Below, in pieces: positions 8,829 through 18,939 of a DNA stretch of 64,000 nt. Position numbers and translations under genes: made by a program. Under the pieces are notes generated by a model. The model searched no databases, was not told the DNA's origin, and saw only the letters and a program-made list of their open reading frames with translations. How positions within the stretch are numbered: position 1 is the first letter of the stretch; each line of letters opens with the position of its first letter. Location of the stretch: positions 1 to 64,000 of the forward strand of contig JAITVV010000048.1 of NCBI GenBank assembly GCA_031285625.1, read 5' to 3'. This stretch comes from Prevotella sp. GTDB taxonomy: Bacteria; Bacteroidota; Bacteroidia; Bacteroidales; Dysgonomonadaceae.

Positions 8829-10466
8829 CTAGCTTGCTAAAAACATTTCTATATCTTTATCAACAGTAGAGATACCACCGATACCAAAATTATCGACCAA
8901 CACCTTAGCCACATTCGGAGAAAGGAATCCAGGTAAAGTTGGTCCAAGGTGGATATTTTTCACTCCAAGGTGTAATAATGCTAACAGAACGATTACAGCT
9001 TTTTGTTCGTACCAGGCAATATTGAAAGCGATTGGCAACTGATTGATATCATCCAGTCCGAATACTTCTTTCAACTTGAGTGCAATCACTGCAAGTGAGT
9101 AGCTGTCATTACATTGCCCTGCATCCAACACACGCGGGATACCACCTATATCACCCAATGGAAGCTTGTTATATCTGTATTTCGCACATCCGGCAGTCAT
9201 TATAACAGTATCATTCGGCAAAGCTTTTGCAAAGTCAGTATAATAACTACGACTTTTCATACGTCCGTCGCAACCTGCCATTACAAAGAACTTACGGATA
9301 GCACCCGATTTTACAGCATCGACAACCTTATCAGCCAAAGCCATTACCTGAGCGTGAGCAAATCCTCCAACAATAGTACCCGATTCAATCTGGCGTGGAG
9401 GTTGAGAGTTCTTAGCCATTTCGATAATCTCAGAGAAGTCTTTTTGTTGTCCTGGTTTACGTTCTGCTATATGCCTTGCTCCATCGAGTCCGGCTGCTCC
9501 TGTAGTAAATATCTTACCTAAATAAGAAGCATTGCGTGAAGGAGGTACAATACAGTTGGTCGTAAATAGGATAGGCCCATTGAAAGCTTCAAAATCCTCT
9601 TTCTGTTGCCACCATGCACCGCCATAATTACCTACAAGATGCTTGTATTTCTTCAATTGCGGATAGTAGTGAGCAGGAAGCATTTCGCTGTGTGTATATA
9701 CATCTACACCTGTACCTTCGGTTTGTTGCAACAGTTCTTCAATATCTCGCAGATCGTGTCCGCTGATAAGTATTCCAGGATTTTTGCCTGCTCCGATATT
9801 TACTTCTGTTATTTCAGGATTACCAAAGCGTCCGGTGTTGGCTGCATCCAGCAATGCCATTACTTGTACACCATATCTTCCTGTTTCCAGTGCTAAAGGT
9901 ATAAGTTCGTCTATTGTAATATCTTCTCTTGTAATCTCGGCTAAAGCATGTTGCATAAATGAGAAAATCTGGTCATCTGTCTTATCCAGATTGTAGGCAT
10001 GTTCGGCATAGGCAGCCATTCCTTTTATTCCATAGTGAATAAGTTCTTTCAGTGATCGGATATCTTCATTTTTGGTGTGCAGGACACCGACTTCTTTAGC
10101 TTTGGTCATAAATTCCGACTCATCGCCATTCCATGTACATGCATCAGGAAGATTTTGTGTTGTATTCAGTTGAGAGGCCAGTTTATTCTTTAAGGATAAA
10201 CCTTCTTTTACTTTTGCCTTGATAGCTTCGAAATCGAAGTTGGCATTTGTAATACTGATAAATAAAGCATCTACAACAAACTTATCGGCTTCCTTTGAGG
10301 CTTTTCCTTCTTTGCGCAATAAATCGTTATAAACCGCGATACCTTTCGTCACAAACAATAACAAGTCCTGAATATCGGACACTTCCGCGGTTTTCCCGCA
10401 TACGCCTGCTATTGTACAACCTGTACCTTTAGACGTTTCCTGACATTGATAGCAAAACATACTCAT
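8829..10466 (-). CDS. hcp: hydroxylamine reductase / hybrid-cluster protein
   Basis: A 545-residue hybrid-cluster protein. The N-terminal iron-sulfur cysteines are C5-x2-C8-x8-C17-x5-C23, the class I spacing that binds a 4Fe-4S cluster. The catalytic domain has the hybrid-cluster residues in [20 protein letters not shown] and [15 protein letters not shown]. It reduces hydroxylamine in vitro; in cells the accepted role is removal of nitric oxide or control of S-nitrosylation under anoxia. Monocistronic, with promoter and palindrome upstream. The start could also be Met3, the more usual MFCYQCQ start. Confidence 0.96.
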   Translation of the reverse strand: MSMFCYQCQETSKGTGCTIAGVCGKTAEVSDIQDLLLFVTKGIAVYNDLLRKEGKASKEADKFVVDALFISITNANFDFEAIKAKVKEGLSLKNKLASQLNTTQNLPDACTWNGDESEFMTKAKEVGVLHTKNEDIRSLKELIHYGIKGMAAYAEHAYNLDKTDDQIFSFMQHALAEITREDITIDELIPLALETGRYGVQVMALLDAANTGRFGNPEITEVNIGAGKNPGILISGHDLRDIEELLQQTEGTGVDVYTHSEMLPAHYYPQLKKYKHLVGNYGGAWWQQKEDFEAFNGPILFTTNCIVPPSRNASYLGKIFTTGAAGLDGARHIAERKPGQQKDFSEIIEMAKNSQPPRQIESGTIVGGFAHAQVMALADKVVDAVKSGAIRKFFVMAGCDGRMKSRSYYTDFAKALPNDTVIMTAGCAKYRYNKLPLGDIGGIPRVLDAGQCNDSYSLAVIALKLKEVFGLDDINQLPIAFNIAWYEQKAVIVLLALLHLGVKNIHLGPTLPGFLSPNVAKVLVDNFGIGGISTVDKDIEMFLAS

Positions 10467-10495
10467 ATTAAAATAGCTTTATAGTTATAGTATTA

Positions 10496-10503
10496 CAAAG
10501 CTA
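10496..10503 (-). promoter_or_regulatory. -7 promoter box of hcp
   Basis: On the minus strand TAGCTTTG matches TAnnTTTG. The predicted start of transcription is near 10489, leaving a leader of about 22 nt before the hcp ATG. Confidence 0.6.
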
Positions 10504-10522
10504 TCTATATCAATCAGCTATA

Positions 10523-10544
10523 ATTTGTATCAAATGTTACAAAT
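10523..10544. promoter_or_regulatory. palindromic CRP/FNR-type operator upstream of hcp
   Basis: ATTTGTA - 8 nt - TACAAAT is a perfect 7-bp inverted repeat. Its centre (10533.5) is about 44 bp upstream of the start predicted from the -7 box, close to the -41.5 class II activator position. Hcp genes are commonly activated by CRP/FNR-family regulators (HcpR, FNR), which bind palindromes of this size. The site and spacing are seen; the regulator is inferred. Confidence 0.5.
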
Positions 10545-10628
10545 CCGGATTATTTTTTATTATAGTTAATAAAACAGGCTCTATGAACTGAAAAAGATAT
10601 CAATTGTTAGTATTGGAAACAGATTGAT

Positions 10629-11093
10629 ATGAAAAAGGCTATTTCTATAATTATACCTGTCATCGTTTGCTTTCTTACCGGATATACTGCTCAGTTCTTC
10701 CAAGCAGAAGCAATCGAACATTGGTACCCATTACTAAATAAGCCTACTCTTACACCACCAAACATTGCTTTCCCTATAGCCTGGAGTATCTTATATTTGT
10801 TTATGGGGATATCTATAGGACTTATCATTGCATCTGAAAGCAGAAGGAAACGATTCTTTATGGTTTTGTTTATTCTACAGTTAATACTGAACTTCACCTG
10901 GAGTATATCATTCTTCTATCTGCAAAATCCTCTTTTGGCGTTGATAAACATCATCTTACTCGAAGTAATATTGATATACTATGCCATAGCAACTTTTAAA
11001 GAATTTAAGATAAGCAGCATATTATTTATCCCTTATATATTATGGGTTGGTTTTGCCACATACCTTAATTTGTATATTCTATTCTATAATTAA
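10629..11093 (+). CDS. tspO: TspO/MBR family membrane protein
   Basis: A 154-residue, five-helix TspO/translocator protein. Family hallmarks: LLNKPTLTPPNIAFPIAWSI (the W/K-P-x-x-x-P-P-x-x-x-F-P-x-x-W motif), then LYLFMGIS and FTWSISFFYLQNPLLALI. TspO proteins bind tetrapyrroles and related ligands and act in the membrane. The neighbouring cobalamin genes make a tetrapyrrole link attractive, but this gene is convergent to cobC (stop codons overlap by 3-4 nt) and not part of that operon. Confidence 0.9.
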   Translation: MKKAISIIIPVIVCFLTGYTAQFFQAEAIEHWYPLLNKPTLTPPNIAFPIAWSILYLFMGISIGLIIASESRRKRFFMVLFILQLILNFTWSISFFYLQNPLLALINIILLEVILIYYAIATFKEFKISSILFIPYILWVGFATYLNLYILFYN

Positions 11094-11605
11094 GTTTCAA
11101 ACTCAAATATTTCCCCATATTCAGCCATCCTGTCAAAAGCCCCCTTCAAATCTGTTTCACCGAAATAGACCCGAAAACAATTGATAACGCCACCATGAGC
11201 AAAAATAATAACGGAAGAGTAATCACTCTCCTTCAGTTCGTCCAGAAAAGAGGCTATACGATTATACATTTGCTTAAATGACTCACCGTTAGGAGCAGGT
11301 GTGCTTATCCAATCCTTATCCCATTCTTCCATATCTATCTTATCCCATTCCTGCATCTCCCAATCACCAAAATGAAGTTCTTTTAACCGATCATGTAAGC
11401 GGATATCTGTAAAACCACAGTATTCAGCAAGACGTTTTGCCCGGCTTAACGGACTGGAGAATACAGCATCGAACTGCAAGCCTTTTAAATTTTGCTTCAC
11501 AATTTCCGCTTCACTTTCAAATGTATCTTTCAACGGTACATCTGTTTGTCCGTAGCAAACTCCATTTACTCCTACCGCTGTATGCCGTACTATATATATA
11601 TTCAT
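11090..11605 (-). CDS. cobC: alpha-ribazole-5'-phosphate phosphatase
   Basis: A histidine phosphatase of 171 residues. MNIYIVRHTA at the N-terminus holds the phosphate-acceptor His (RHT in place of RHG), followed by CYGQTDVPL, typical of CobC. The second conserved His is in IIFAHGGVINC. It removes the phosphate from alpha-ribazole phosphate or from the assembled cobalamin phosphate. The frame extends to 11767, but the ATG at 11605 overlaps the cobS stop as ATGA, which fixes the start by translational coupling. Last gene of the cobTSC block. Confidence 0.88.
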   Translation of the reverse strand: MNIYIVRHTAVGVNGVCYGQTDVPLKDTFESEAEIVKQNLKGLQFDAVFSSPLSRAKRLAEYCGFTDIRLHDRLKELHFGDWEMQEWDKIDMEEWDKDWISTPAPNGESFKQMYNRIASFLDELKESDYSSVIIFAHGGVINCFRVYFGETDLKGAFDRMAEYGEIFEFET

Positions 11606-12363
11606 ATTTGAACCAATTTCAATATAACGGTTATACCCAGATAAAAAGACAATTCGCACATCAGAAATAAAGCTCCGCAACAATCTCCTGTATAACCCTG
11701 TATCTTTTTCTTCATTAAAAGAACCAATCCGAGAAAAACAAAGATAGGAAATATTATAGCTACCCAAAGGTGAAATTTTAATAATAAAATGAAAGGGAGT
11801 AATCCGAATACAATAGAAATAAGGGCTGTCTGTAATGACATTTTTCTATATATGGTTTTGGACTTACTGGTTTCTTCGTTTCGCGCATATGGTAAAAACA
11901 AAGTAATCAGCGAACTTATAAATTTACATAAAGGGTCGGCTGCCAGAATAACGAAACAAGCCGTATGCAAATCCAGATTACTCAACAACAAATAGAATAA
12001 TAGAAAATAGAAAATTAAAGTTAATACCCCGTAAGTGCCTATATGAGAATCTTTCATAATAGCTAAAATACGCTCACGTGTATTACCTCCGCCAAATCCG
12101 TCAAAGAAGTCGGCAAGACCATCTTCATGCAATGCTCCTGTAATAAGCAGGCGGCTGAGAAGGGCTACAATCACAGCAACAGAATATGGCAAGACTTGTA
12201 CCGCACACCAAAGTGTTCCTGCCATCACCACAGCCGTAAGCCACCCAACTACAGCCCAGTAATTTATCACCTGCTTAAAATATTCGGTAGGGACATTAAA
12301 TGCCCTAAAACGCCAAAAAGGTAAGCGGGTAAAGAAAACCAGTGCTGCAGCTATATTTTTCAT
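11602..12363 (-). CDS. cobS: adenosylcobinamide-GDP ribazoletransferase (cobalamin synthase)
   Basis: A 253-residue integral membrane protein that joins adenosylcobinamide-GDP and alpha-ribazole to give adenosylcobalamin (phosphate). The family signature TGALHEDGLADFFDGFGGG is present at about residues 70-90, followed by RILAIMKDSHIGTYGV. At least five hydrophobic helices follow. It lies between cobT (27 nt upstream) and cobC (ATGA overlap), so the nucleotide-loop genes are co-transcribed. Confidence 0.95.
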   Translation of the reverse strand: MKNIAAALVFFTRLPFWRFRAFNVPTEYFKQVINYWAVVGWLTAVVMAGTLWCAVQVLPYSVAVIVALLSRLLITGALHEDGLADFFDGFGGGNTRERILAIMKDSHIGTYGVLTLIFYFLLFYLLLSNLDLHTACFVILAADPLCKFISSLITLFLPYARNEETSKSKTIYRKMSLQTALISIVFGLLPFILLLKFHLWVAIIFPIFVFLGLVLLMKKKIQGYTGDCCGALFLMCELSFYLGITVILKLVQI

Positions 12364-12390
12364 ATCATTTAATTGCCAATCGGCATATCA

Positions 12391-13428
12391 TTAAAAATAC
12401 TTTGTTACTTTAATCTCTTTGAAAGAATTCATCTCATTTATCATTCGTACTGCCGAATCGATAATAGGATATGCACATAATGCACCTGTCCCCTCTCCCA
12501 ACCGAAGGCCTAAGTTAAGTATAGGTTTTGCTTTCAGGTAATCCAAGATAAGCTTGTGCCCTGCCTCATCTCCCTGATGTCCAAAGACAGCATAATGCAA
12601 CACCTTATCATTTAGCTTGGAAGCAACAAGCATACAGTTTGTCATAATAAAGCCGTCGACAAGGATAATCATCTTTAATTCCGCGGCTTTCAACATAGCA
12701 CCAACTGTCATTACCATCTCATAACCACCAAAATAGCGCATAATGTCTTCAACAGAAGCATCACCTTTGTAGTTATCCATCGACTGTTTCAGTACTTTAT
12801 ACTTATGTCCGATGATATTTCCGGTATGGTCGCATCCAGCTCCGATACACTGATCTAAAGGAATTCCGGTCAGATATGTCATCCATAGGGAAGAAGATGA
12901 TGTATTGGTAATTCCCATTTCGCCAAACCCAATCACATTGCATCCTTCGTCAAAACATGCCTGAACGCATTCGGCGCCATATTTTATTGCAAGTTCCATT
13001 TCTTCATGAGTCATAGCTGCTTCATGTAAATAATTCCGGGTGCTTTTCCGGATCTTCTTATGTATAATCGGGTCTTCGGGCTTGAAGTCAAAATTAACAC
13101 CTGCATCTACAACTTTAAGATCGAAACCATGCTGACGGGCTAAGAAATTGATACCTGCCCCACCATTCCAGAAGTTAACAATCATCTGATACGTTACTTC
13201 CTGTGGCGACGGACTAACACCTTCGGCTGCGATTCCATGATCTCCGGCAAATACAATATGGCAAGGATTAGTCAGCTTAGGATTCAAAGATTGCTGTATC
13301 CAACCTATTTGCATAGCTAAATCTTCCAGCTTGCCTAACGAACCTTTTGGTTTTGTCAGATTATCAATTTTCTCCTGTAAGTAAGAACGTACTTCGTCTT
13401 GTGGTTTTTCGATGTTAAATTGTTGCAT
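12391..13428 (-). CDS. cobT: nicotinate-nucleotide--dimethylbenzimidazole phosphoribosyltransferase
   Basis: A 345-residue CobT. It activates the lower-ligand base by transferring phosphoribose from nicotinate mononucleotide to give alpha-ribazole phosphate. Conserved blocks include [46 protein letters not shown] and [11 protein letters not shown]; the Glu in the last motif is the catalytic base in characterised CobT proteins. First gene of the cobT-cobS-cobC unit, with its own promoter (13518). It is separated from cobU by 181 bp holding a GTNAC-type repeat. Confidence 0.96.
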   Translation of the reverse strand: MQQFNIEKPQDEVRSYLQEKIDNLTKPKGSLGKLEDLAMQIGWIQQSLNPKLTNPCHIVFAGDHGIAAEGVSPSPQEVTYQMIVNFWNGGAGINFLARQHGFDLKVVDAGVNFDFKPEDPIIHKKIRKSTRNYLHEAAMTHEEMELAIKYGAECVQACFDEGCNVIGFGEMGITNTSSSSLWMTYLTGIPLDQCIGAGCDHTGNIIGHKYKVLKQSMDNYKGDASVEDIMRYFGGYEMVMTVGAMLKAAELKMIILVDGFIMTNCMLVASKLNDKVLHYAVFGHQGDEAGHKLILDYLKAKPILNLGLRLGEGTGALCAYPIIDSAVRMINEMNSFKEIKVTKYF

Positions 13429-13507
13429 TGTTATATTTTAGTTTTATATTAAAAAAGTGACATTACATTAAAACTATTATCTTCTTTATAATCAGGTTCT
13501 ATATTGT

Positions 13508-13562
13508 TAAAAAGTGACAAAAGTAACACATTTTAGCTTGTTTATATATTGTAACCTTTTAT
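13508..13562. repeat. GTNAC-type intergenic repeat upstream of cobT
   Basis: AAAGTGACAAAAGTAACAC, and about 25 bp later TTGTAACCTTTT as an imperfect inverted arm. The same arm sequences recur at 105-156, 24749-24802, 50402-50543 and 63903-63924. A single AAAAAAGTGACATTAC lies further downstream near 13453. Confidence 0.5.
13518..13525 (-). promoter_or_regulatory. -7 promoter box of cobTSC
   Basis: On the minus strand TACTTTTG matches TAnnTTTG, with a predicted leader of about 80 nt to the cobT ATG. It lies inside the GTNAC-type repeat. The leader is too short for an intact adenosylcobalamin riboswitch, which needs about 200 nt. Confidence 0.45.
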
Positions 13563-13609
13563 TTGATAATACTCTTGCTATCTGTACTATATAGATAAAT
13601 CTATAAAGG

Positions 13610-14122
13610 TTATTTTACTTTCATCGCTATACCCGATACCATTAAATACACCTCATCAGATTCAGCAGCAATATACTGATTGAGCCACCCTTGCAAATCT
13701 GCAAATTTTCGTTGCAGGTCATTTTGAGACATCTCTCCCATACCTATTTCATTTGTTACGAAGATAAACCGGGCATCCTGAGTTATAAGCTGATCAAACT
13801 CAGATTTTAGAGCAGAGAGGGCAGCTTCTACATCAGAATGAAGATCAAAAAAGAAATTAGTAGCCCATAAAGTGATACAATCCACAAGCACAACTTTTCC
13901 TGTAAAGTCATGTTTGCTTAGCTCCTTTTCTTCTTCTATATTGACCCAATTCTTTTCTCTTTCAGCTTTATGCCTTTCTATGCGCTTCCGGTGCTCCTCA
14001 TCCCATACCCGCGATGTTGCCAGATATACAGGATTAGGAGAAAATGACAAAGCCAGGTTCTGAGCATAGCTACTCTTCCCGGAACGTTGTCCACCTGTAA
14101 TGAGAATAATTTGTCTAGCCAT
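13610..14122 (-). CDS. cobU: adenosylcobinamide kinase / adenosylcobinamide-phosphate guanylyltransferase
   Basis: A 170-residue bifunctional CobU, which phosphorylates adenosylcobinamide and then adds GMP. The P-loop GGQRSGKSS lies at residues 10-18. RIERHKAEREKNW contains the His that carries GMP in the characterised enzyme. VLVDCITLWATNF and FVTNEIGMGEMSQND are further family blocks. It begins directly at the stop of the adenosyltransferase gene (0 nt gap), so the two are coupled. Confidence 0.95.
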   Translation of the reverse strand: MARQIILITGGQRSGKSSYAQNLALSFSPNPVYLATSRVWDEEHRKRIERHKAEREKNWVNIEEEKELSKHDFTGKVVLVDCITLWATNFFFDLHSDVEAALSALKSEFDQLITQDARFIFVTNEIGMGEMSQNDLQRKFADLQGWLNQYIAAESDEVYLMVSGIAMKVK

Positions 14123-14689
14123 TTACTTTTTTCTCTTATATAGAAAATCTTTCCAGCGTTCTTCCATGTCTCCGGCTTTATACATATCATAACGGGCCAT
14201 TGTAAAAAATAAGTCCGACAAACGGTTTATAAAACGCATAACGGCAGTCGGAACTTCATCCTGCTTATTCAATGTCCATAAACGGCGTTCGGCACGGCGG
14301 GCTATAGAACGCGCCAGTTGCAAATGAGCTGAAACGATTGTCCCTCCGGGAAGAATAAAAGTTTCACTTGGCCCCATTTCATCTGTCATCCGATCCATGC
14401 ACTCTTCGCAGAACTTATCCAGGTCTTCATCAAGCTTATTCTGATTTGTCTCTCTTATAGCCGAAGGAGTAGCTACCTGAGACATGACAACCATCATTTC
14501 GGTTTGTATTTTAAATAAAACCGGTTGCCACTCGTGATTTGCAGGTAAGTATGCCCGTACAACACCTAAGGCTGAATTCAGCTCGTCAATAGTACCATTG
14601 GCTTCAATACGTACGTCATCCTTATCAACACGTTGCCCGCCAAAGATTCCGGTTTTACCCTTATCTCCCCCTCTTGTATATATTTTCAT
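14123..14689 (-). CDS. cob(I)yrinic acid a,c-diamide adenosyltransferase, PduO type
   Basis: A 188-residue PduO-type ATP:corrinoid adenosyltransferase. The N-terminal ATP-binding motif YTRGGDKGKTGIFGGQRVDK and the SAHLQLARSIARRAERR helix are characteristic. It transfers the 5'-deoxyadenosyl group from ATP to the cob(I)alamin-state cobalt. It opens an operon with cobU behind promoter 14716, with a leader of only about 20 nt. Confidence 0.95.
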   Translation of the reverse strand: MKIYTRGGDKGKTGIFGGQRVDKDDVRIEANGTIDELNSALGVVRAYLPANHEWQPVLFKIQTEMMVVMSQVATPSAIRETNQNKLDEDLDKFCEECMDRMTDEMGPSETFILPGGTIVSAHLQLARSIARRAERRLWTLNKQDEVPTAVMRFINRLSDLFFTMARYDMYKAGDMEERWKDFLYKRKK

Positions 14690-14715
14690 CTGTTTTGATT
14701 TTTATTTAAGCATAA

Positions 14716-14723
14716 CAAAGGTA
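14716..14723 (-). promoter_or_regulatory. -7 promoter box of the adenosyltransferase-cobU operon
   Basis: On the minus strand TACCTTTG matches TAnnTTTG, 27 bp before the ATG. Confidence 0.6.
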
Positions 14724-14826
14724 CAATAAGTTATGCTGAATACATTTTCATTTTTAAGCTTTTTCCCTAAATCTTATTAACATCTGAAAGAATGCTCACA
14801 GCACTTTACGGTACAATATTTTAGTT

Positions 14827-14834
14827 TATCTTTG
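14827..14834 (+). promoter_or_regulatory. -7 promoter box of the GH2-like lipoprotein gene
   Basis: TATCTTTG 29 bp before the ATG at 14863. Divergent from the adenosyltransferase promoter 104 bp away. Confidence 0.6.
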
Positions 14835-14862
14835 TGCAATAATAATTGTTAGCTATACACTT

Positions 14863-17685
14863 ATGCACATTAAAGCACTCTTAATTTCCCTGGTTATATT
14901 CTTATTGGTTACTTCCTGTTCAGATAAGAAACCTACTTTCGATCAACGGGAGTTCATTACACTTTCTGGAAAATGGCAATGTGACTTAGGGGAAATCAAC
15001 TTACCGGGAACAGTAGATCAGAGTCGTCTGGCTCCACAGACTACCGACACATTAAACACAGGACAGCTTACCCGATTGAATCCCTTTGTAGGAAAAATAA
15101 AGTATAAAAGAGAGGTCGAAATACCTGCCTCCTCAGCTGATAAAGAATGGCGACTGATCATGGAACGGACAAAACCTTCAACTGTATGGGTTGATGGGGA
15201 CAGCATAGGATCCAGCACCTTAATATTATCTCCACAATTATACAATCTTGGTAAATTAACTGAAGGGAAACACATTATAACAATAGAAATAGATAACAGC
15301 CCCAGTTCTGTACCACAGGGCATACATGGCTCGCATGCATGGACAGATGCTACACAGACCAACTGGAACGGCATCATAGGAAAATTTGGTCTTGAAGCAA
15401 ATGACGGTATATTAATCAGTGATTTACAGGTTTATCCTGATATATCTTCTAAAACGATACCAGTTGTTGCCCGGATCAAATCATCTGTAAGCGGAGCGGC
15501 AAAAATCACTGTAAAAGGATATGTGTGGAACACTGATGAAGATGTAACCATACCTGAACAGATCGTTGATATCCGGCTTGAAGAAGGACAAGATACATAC
15601 CTATTCGAGATAAATACCGGAGATAAACAAATGCTATGGAGTGAATTCGACCCGGCTCTATATAAGATTAACTTTGAAATAGAAAGCCAGAATATAAAAG
15701 ACACATATACTATTGATTTCGGCATCAGAGATTTCTCTACCGAAGGTACCCAGTTCACCATAAACTCACTAAAGACATTCTTACGGGGAAAGCATGATGC
15801 CTGTGTATTTCCTCTGACAGGCTATCCACCAATGGATAAAGCAGAATGGAAAAAGCAAATGCGAATAGCAAAAGAATATGGACTAAACCACTACAGGTTT
15901 CACTCATGGACACCGCCGCAAGCAGCTTTCGATGCAGCTAATGAAGAAGGTATTTATATGCAGGCTGAACTCCCTTACTGGGGCACGATGGATACAGCAA
16001 ATGTTGAACTTAATAAATTCCTTATAAACGAAGCTGAACATATATTGAGCTCTTACGGCAACAATCCGTCTTTTGTTATGATGGCACTGGGAAATGAGTT
16101 GGGCGGTGATATAGAAGTAATGCGCAACATGGTTACTGATTTCAGGAAAATAGACAAGCGCAGACTATATGCTTTTGGAGCAAATAATATGTTGGGTACA
16201 GCAGGCCAACAGGAGGGTGAGGATTTCTTCGTTACATGCCGTGTAGGCGGACAGGTCGGTTCTGACGATTACTCGCAGCATACGCGTGCTACATTCTCTT
16301 TCGCCGATGCTAAAGACGGTGGCTATATGAATGGTGTTTATCCGTCTACCGGTCTGACATTCGAAAAAGCAGTTGCCGATTGTTCCGTTCCTATCATCAG
16401 CCACGAGAACGGACAGTTTCAGGTGTACCCTGATTATAGTGAAATAAAGAAATACAAAGGAGTATTATATCCTTATAACATGGAAATATTCCGTAACAGA
16501 TTGCAAGAAAACGGTCTTCAAGACCAAGCTGAAGCTTTCCATAAGGCTACTGCCCGCTTTGCCGCCCTTTGCTACAAGGCGGATATAGAAATGTGCTTCC
16601 GCACACAGGGATTCGGGGGTTTTCAGGTGCTTGATTTACAGGATTATCCCGGACAGGGAAGTGCATATGTAGGTATTCTGGACGCATTCATGGATAATAA
16701 AGGAGGAATGGAAGCCGAAGAATTCAGGGGATTTTGTGATGAAATAGTACCTATAGCTATTATGCAGAAATACTGCTGGAGCAATAATGAGCAGTTCTCA
16801 GCTAAAATAAAAGTGACTAACTTCTCGAAAGAATCGTTGTCTAAAACAAAAGTGGAATGGTGCCTAAGTACGACAAAAGATAAAACAACAATAGCTGAAG
16901 GTGAATTATCAGCAGATATTCCTCAAGGTACATTAACCGAAGCAGGACAAATTGAGACTTCACTACAAAAGATAGATATAGCAACCCAGCTACAACTGAC
17001 ACTGAAATTAGGTTCACATATTAATAAATATGACATATGGGTATATCCTGATATAAAGGATATTAAAGAAACAAATATAGTTGAAACAACTTCGCTAAAG
17101 CAGGCTCTGGATATGCTAAATGCAGGGAAGAATGTTCTATACATTCCTAACCATAATGAAATAAGCAAGCTCTCAGTTGGTGGGTTATTCACTCCTGATT
17201 ATTGGAATTATGCTATGTTTAAGAATATTTCAGAATGGGTAAAACGAGATGTATCACCAGGAACACTGTCCATCCTGACCAATCCTTCACATCCCTTGTT
17301 TAAAGAATTCCCAACAGAAGCACATAGCAACTGGCAATGGTGGATTATTTCAAAAAATTCGCGACCATTTATTCTTGACAGAACTCCTAAGGACTATAAA
17401 CCATTGATTCAGGTTATAGATAATATAGAACGTAATCACAAACTAGGTTTATTATTTGAAATGCAAGTTGGTAAAGGAAAGCTACTGGTAAGCACATGTA
17501 ACCTGGAAGCGATAAAAGATAAACCTGAAGGTAAGCAATTTAAAAAGGCTATATTAGATTATATGAGTTCTGCAGACTTTGCTCCTACAAACGAATATAC
17601 AGAGGAAGATATAAAAAGTCTTTTCAGCACCTCCATTAAAGAGAAAAATATTGTGGGGGTTAAGAATATAACAACGTATGAATAA
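14863..17685 (+). CDS. GH2-like glycoside hydrolase lipoprotein
   Basis: A 940-residue lipoprotein (lipobox VTSC, Cys19). Residues of about 30-180 resemble the GH2 sugar-binding jelly roll (SGKWQCDLGEINLPGT, VWVDGDSIGSS). About 190-290 is an Ig-like domain. From about 300 a TIM barrel follows, with HYRFHSWTPPQAAFDAANEEGIYMQAE split around the GH2 core. E412 in GNELGG fits the acid/base Glu, and E515 in ISHENGQ is a candidate nucleophile. The C-terminal 300 residues are beta-rich. Its position next to uxuA and fructuronate reductase suggests release of a uronic acid or related sugar (inference); the substrate cannot be read from sequence. Confidence 0.8.
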   Translation: MHIKALLISLVIFLLVTSCSDKKPTFDQREFITLSGKWQCDLGEINLPGTVDQSRLAPQTTDTLNTGQLTRLNPFVGKIKYKREVEIPASSADKEWRLIMERTKPSTVWVDGDSIGSSTLILSPQLYNLGKLTEGKHIITIEIDNSPSSVPQGIHGSHAWTDATQTNWNGIIGKFGLEANDGILISDLQVYPDISSKTIPVVARIKSSVSGAAKITVKGYVWNTDEDVTIPEQIVDIRLEEGQDTYLFEINTGDKQMLWSEFDPALYKINFEIESQNIKDTYTIDFGIRDFSTEGTQFTINSLKTFLRGKHDACVFPLTGYPPMDKAEWKKQMRIAKEYGLNHYRFHSWTPPQAAFDAANEEGIYMQAELPYWGTMDTANVELNKFLINEAEHILSSYGNNPSFVMMALGNELGGDIEVMRNMVTDFRKIDKRRLYAFGANNMLGTAGQQEGEDFFVTCRVGGQVGSDDYSQHTRATFSFADAKDGGYMNGVYPSTGLTFEKAVADCSVPIISHENGQFQVYPDYSEIKKYKGVLYPYNMEIFRNRLQENGLQDQAEAFHKATARFAALCYKADIEMCFRTQGFGGFQVLDLQDYPGQGSAYVGILDAFMDNKGGMEAEEFRGFCDEIVPIAIMQKYCWSNNEQFSAKIKVTNFSKESLSKTKVEWCLSTTKDKTTIAEGELSADIPQGTLTEAGQIETSLQKIDIATQLQLTLKLGSHINKYDIWVYPDIKDIKETNIVETTSLKQALDMLNAGKNVLYIPNHNEISKLSVGGLFTPDYWNYAMFKNISEWVKRDVSPGTLSILTNPSHPLFKEFPTEAHSNWQWWIISKNSRPFILDRTPKDYKPLIQVIDNIERNHKLGLLFEMQVGKGKLLVSTCNLEAIKDKPEGKQFKKAILDYMSSADFAPTNEYTEEDIKSLFSTSIKEKNIVGVKNITTYE

Positions 17686-17689
17686 ATAG

Positions 17690-17728
17690 AAAAACGGAGG
17701 TTAGCAACAAGGCTGAACCTCCGTTTTT
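17690..17728. terminator. bidirectional terminator between the GH2-like gene and uxuA
   Basis: Hairpin AAAAACGGAGGTT / AACCTCCGTTTTT, with an inner AGC/GCT pairing. It ends 20 bp before the uxuA stop codon and serves both convergent genes. Confidence 0.9.
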
Positions 17729-17748
17729 ATTTAGAATAACTAAAAACT

Positions 17749-18918
17749 CTAATATAATGTTCTGGCTATACCCAACTCCAGCCCCCTGAGCTCAGCCAGC
17801 CCTCTAAGCCTGCCAATGCAGGAATAACCGGGATTTGTTTTCTTCTCCAGATCATCTATCATCTGGTGTCCATGATCGGGACGGAAAGGAATAGATATAT
17901 TACGCTTCTGTTGTATTTCCAGAAAGCCTTTCATTACATTGTACATATCAACATCTCCTTCAAGATGATTCGCTTCATAGAAATTACCTTCTCCGTCTCG
18001 TTGTGTAGATCGCAAGTGAACAAAATTCACCCTGTCGCCCAAACGTTTAATCATATTAGGTAAATCATTATCGGCACGTACACCAAAAGAGCCAGTACAG
18101 AAACAAAGTCCGTTTGAATGATTAGGAACAGCTTCTACCAGTTTATTAAAATCCTCTTCGGTACTAAGAATACGAGGCAAACCCAAAATAGAATATGGGG
18201 GATCATCCGGATGAATAGCTAACTTCACCTCTACTTCATCAGCCACAGGCGCTATCTCTTTAACGAAAGAGATCAGATTCCTTCTTAACGTTTCTGCATC
18301 TATATTCTTATACCGGTCAAGCTGAGCCTGAAATTCCTCGAGAGTAAAGCTTTCTTCTGCACCCGGTAATCCGGCAATCATATTGCGAATTAACAGGTCT
18401 TTATCATCCTGTGTCATTTCATCATAACGTGTTTGGGCTTTAGCAATATCCTCAGCAGAATATTCCTCCATAGCCCCGGGACGTTTCAATATAAAAAGTT
18501 CGAATGCCATAAAAGCAGCACGTTCAAAGCGCAAAGCTTTAGATCCATCAGGCATTGTATAAGCCAGATCGGTACGAGTCCAGTCCAGAACAGGCATAAA
18601 ATTGTATGTCACAATAGTGATGCCACATTGAGCCAGATTGCGAATACTTTGTTTATAATTCTCTACATATTCTTTATGATTTCCTTCCTGAGTCTTGATA
18701 TGCTCATGTACCGGAATGCTCTCTACTACCGACCACTTAAGACCAGCCTTTTCGATTATATCTTTGCGCTTTTGAATCTCTTCAACAGTCCACACCTCAC
18801 CGTTTTTAATATGGTGTAATGCGGTAACAATGCCTGTTGCTCCTGCTTGCTTTATATCTGACAGCGATACCGGGTCATTAGGCCCGTACCATCGCCATGT
18901 TTGTTCGCTAAGTATCAT
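17749..18918 (-). CDS. uxuA: mannonate dehydratase
   Basis: A 389-residue UxuA, which dehydrates D-mannonate to 2-keto-3-deoxy-D-gluconate in glucuronate breakdown. Family blocks include [71 protein letters not shown], and FVHLRST with RPDHGHQ; the His, Cys and Asp of these are metal ligands in the family. Last gene of the lacI-SDR-uxuA operon, 21 nt after the reductase gene. Confidence 0.96.
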   Translation of the reverse strand: MILSEQTWRWYGPNDPVSLSDIKQAGATGIVTALHHIKNGEVWTVEEIQKRKDIIEKAGLKWSVVESIPVHEHIKTQEGNHKEYVENYKQSIRNLAQCGITIVTYNFMPVLDWTRTDLAYTMPDGSKALRFERAAFMAFELFILKRPGAMEEYSAEDIAKAQTRYDEMTQDDKDLLIRNMIAGLPGAEESFTLEEFQAQLDRYKNIDAETLRRNLISFVKEIAPVADEVEVKLAIHPDDPPYSILGLPRILSTEEDFNKLVEAVPNHSNGLCFCTGSFGVRADNDLPNMIKRLGDRVNFVHLRSTQRDGEGNFYEANHLEGDVDMYNVMKGFLEIQQKRNISIPFRPDHGHQMIDDLEKKTNPGYSCIGRLRGLAELRGLELGIARTLY

Positions 18919-18939
18919 AAAATTTAAATTAGCTGATTA

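Noticed and set aside
12391-14840. Adenosylcobalamin riboswitch in front of the cobalamin genes
   Set aside because: Predicted leaders are only about 20-80 nt and I see no B12-box-like GCCACTG conserved sequence.
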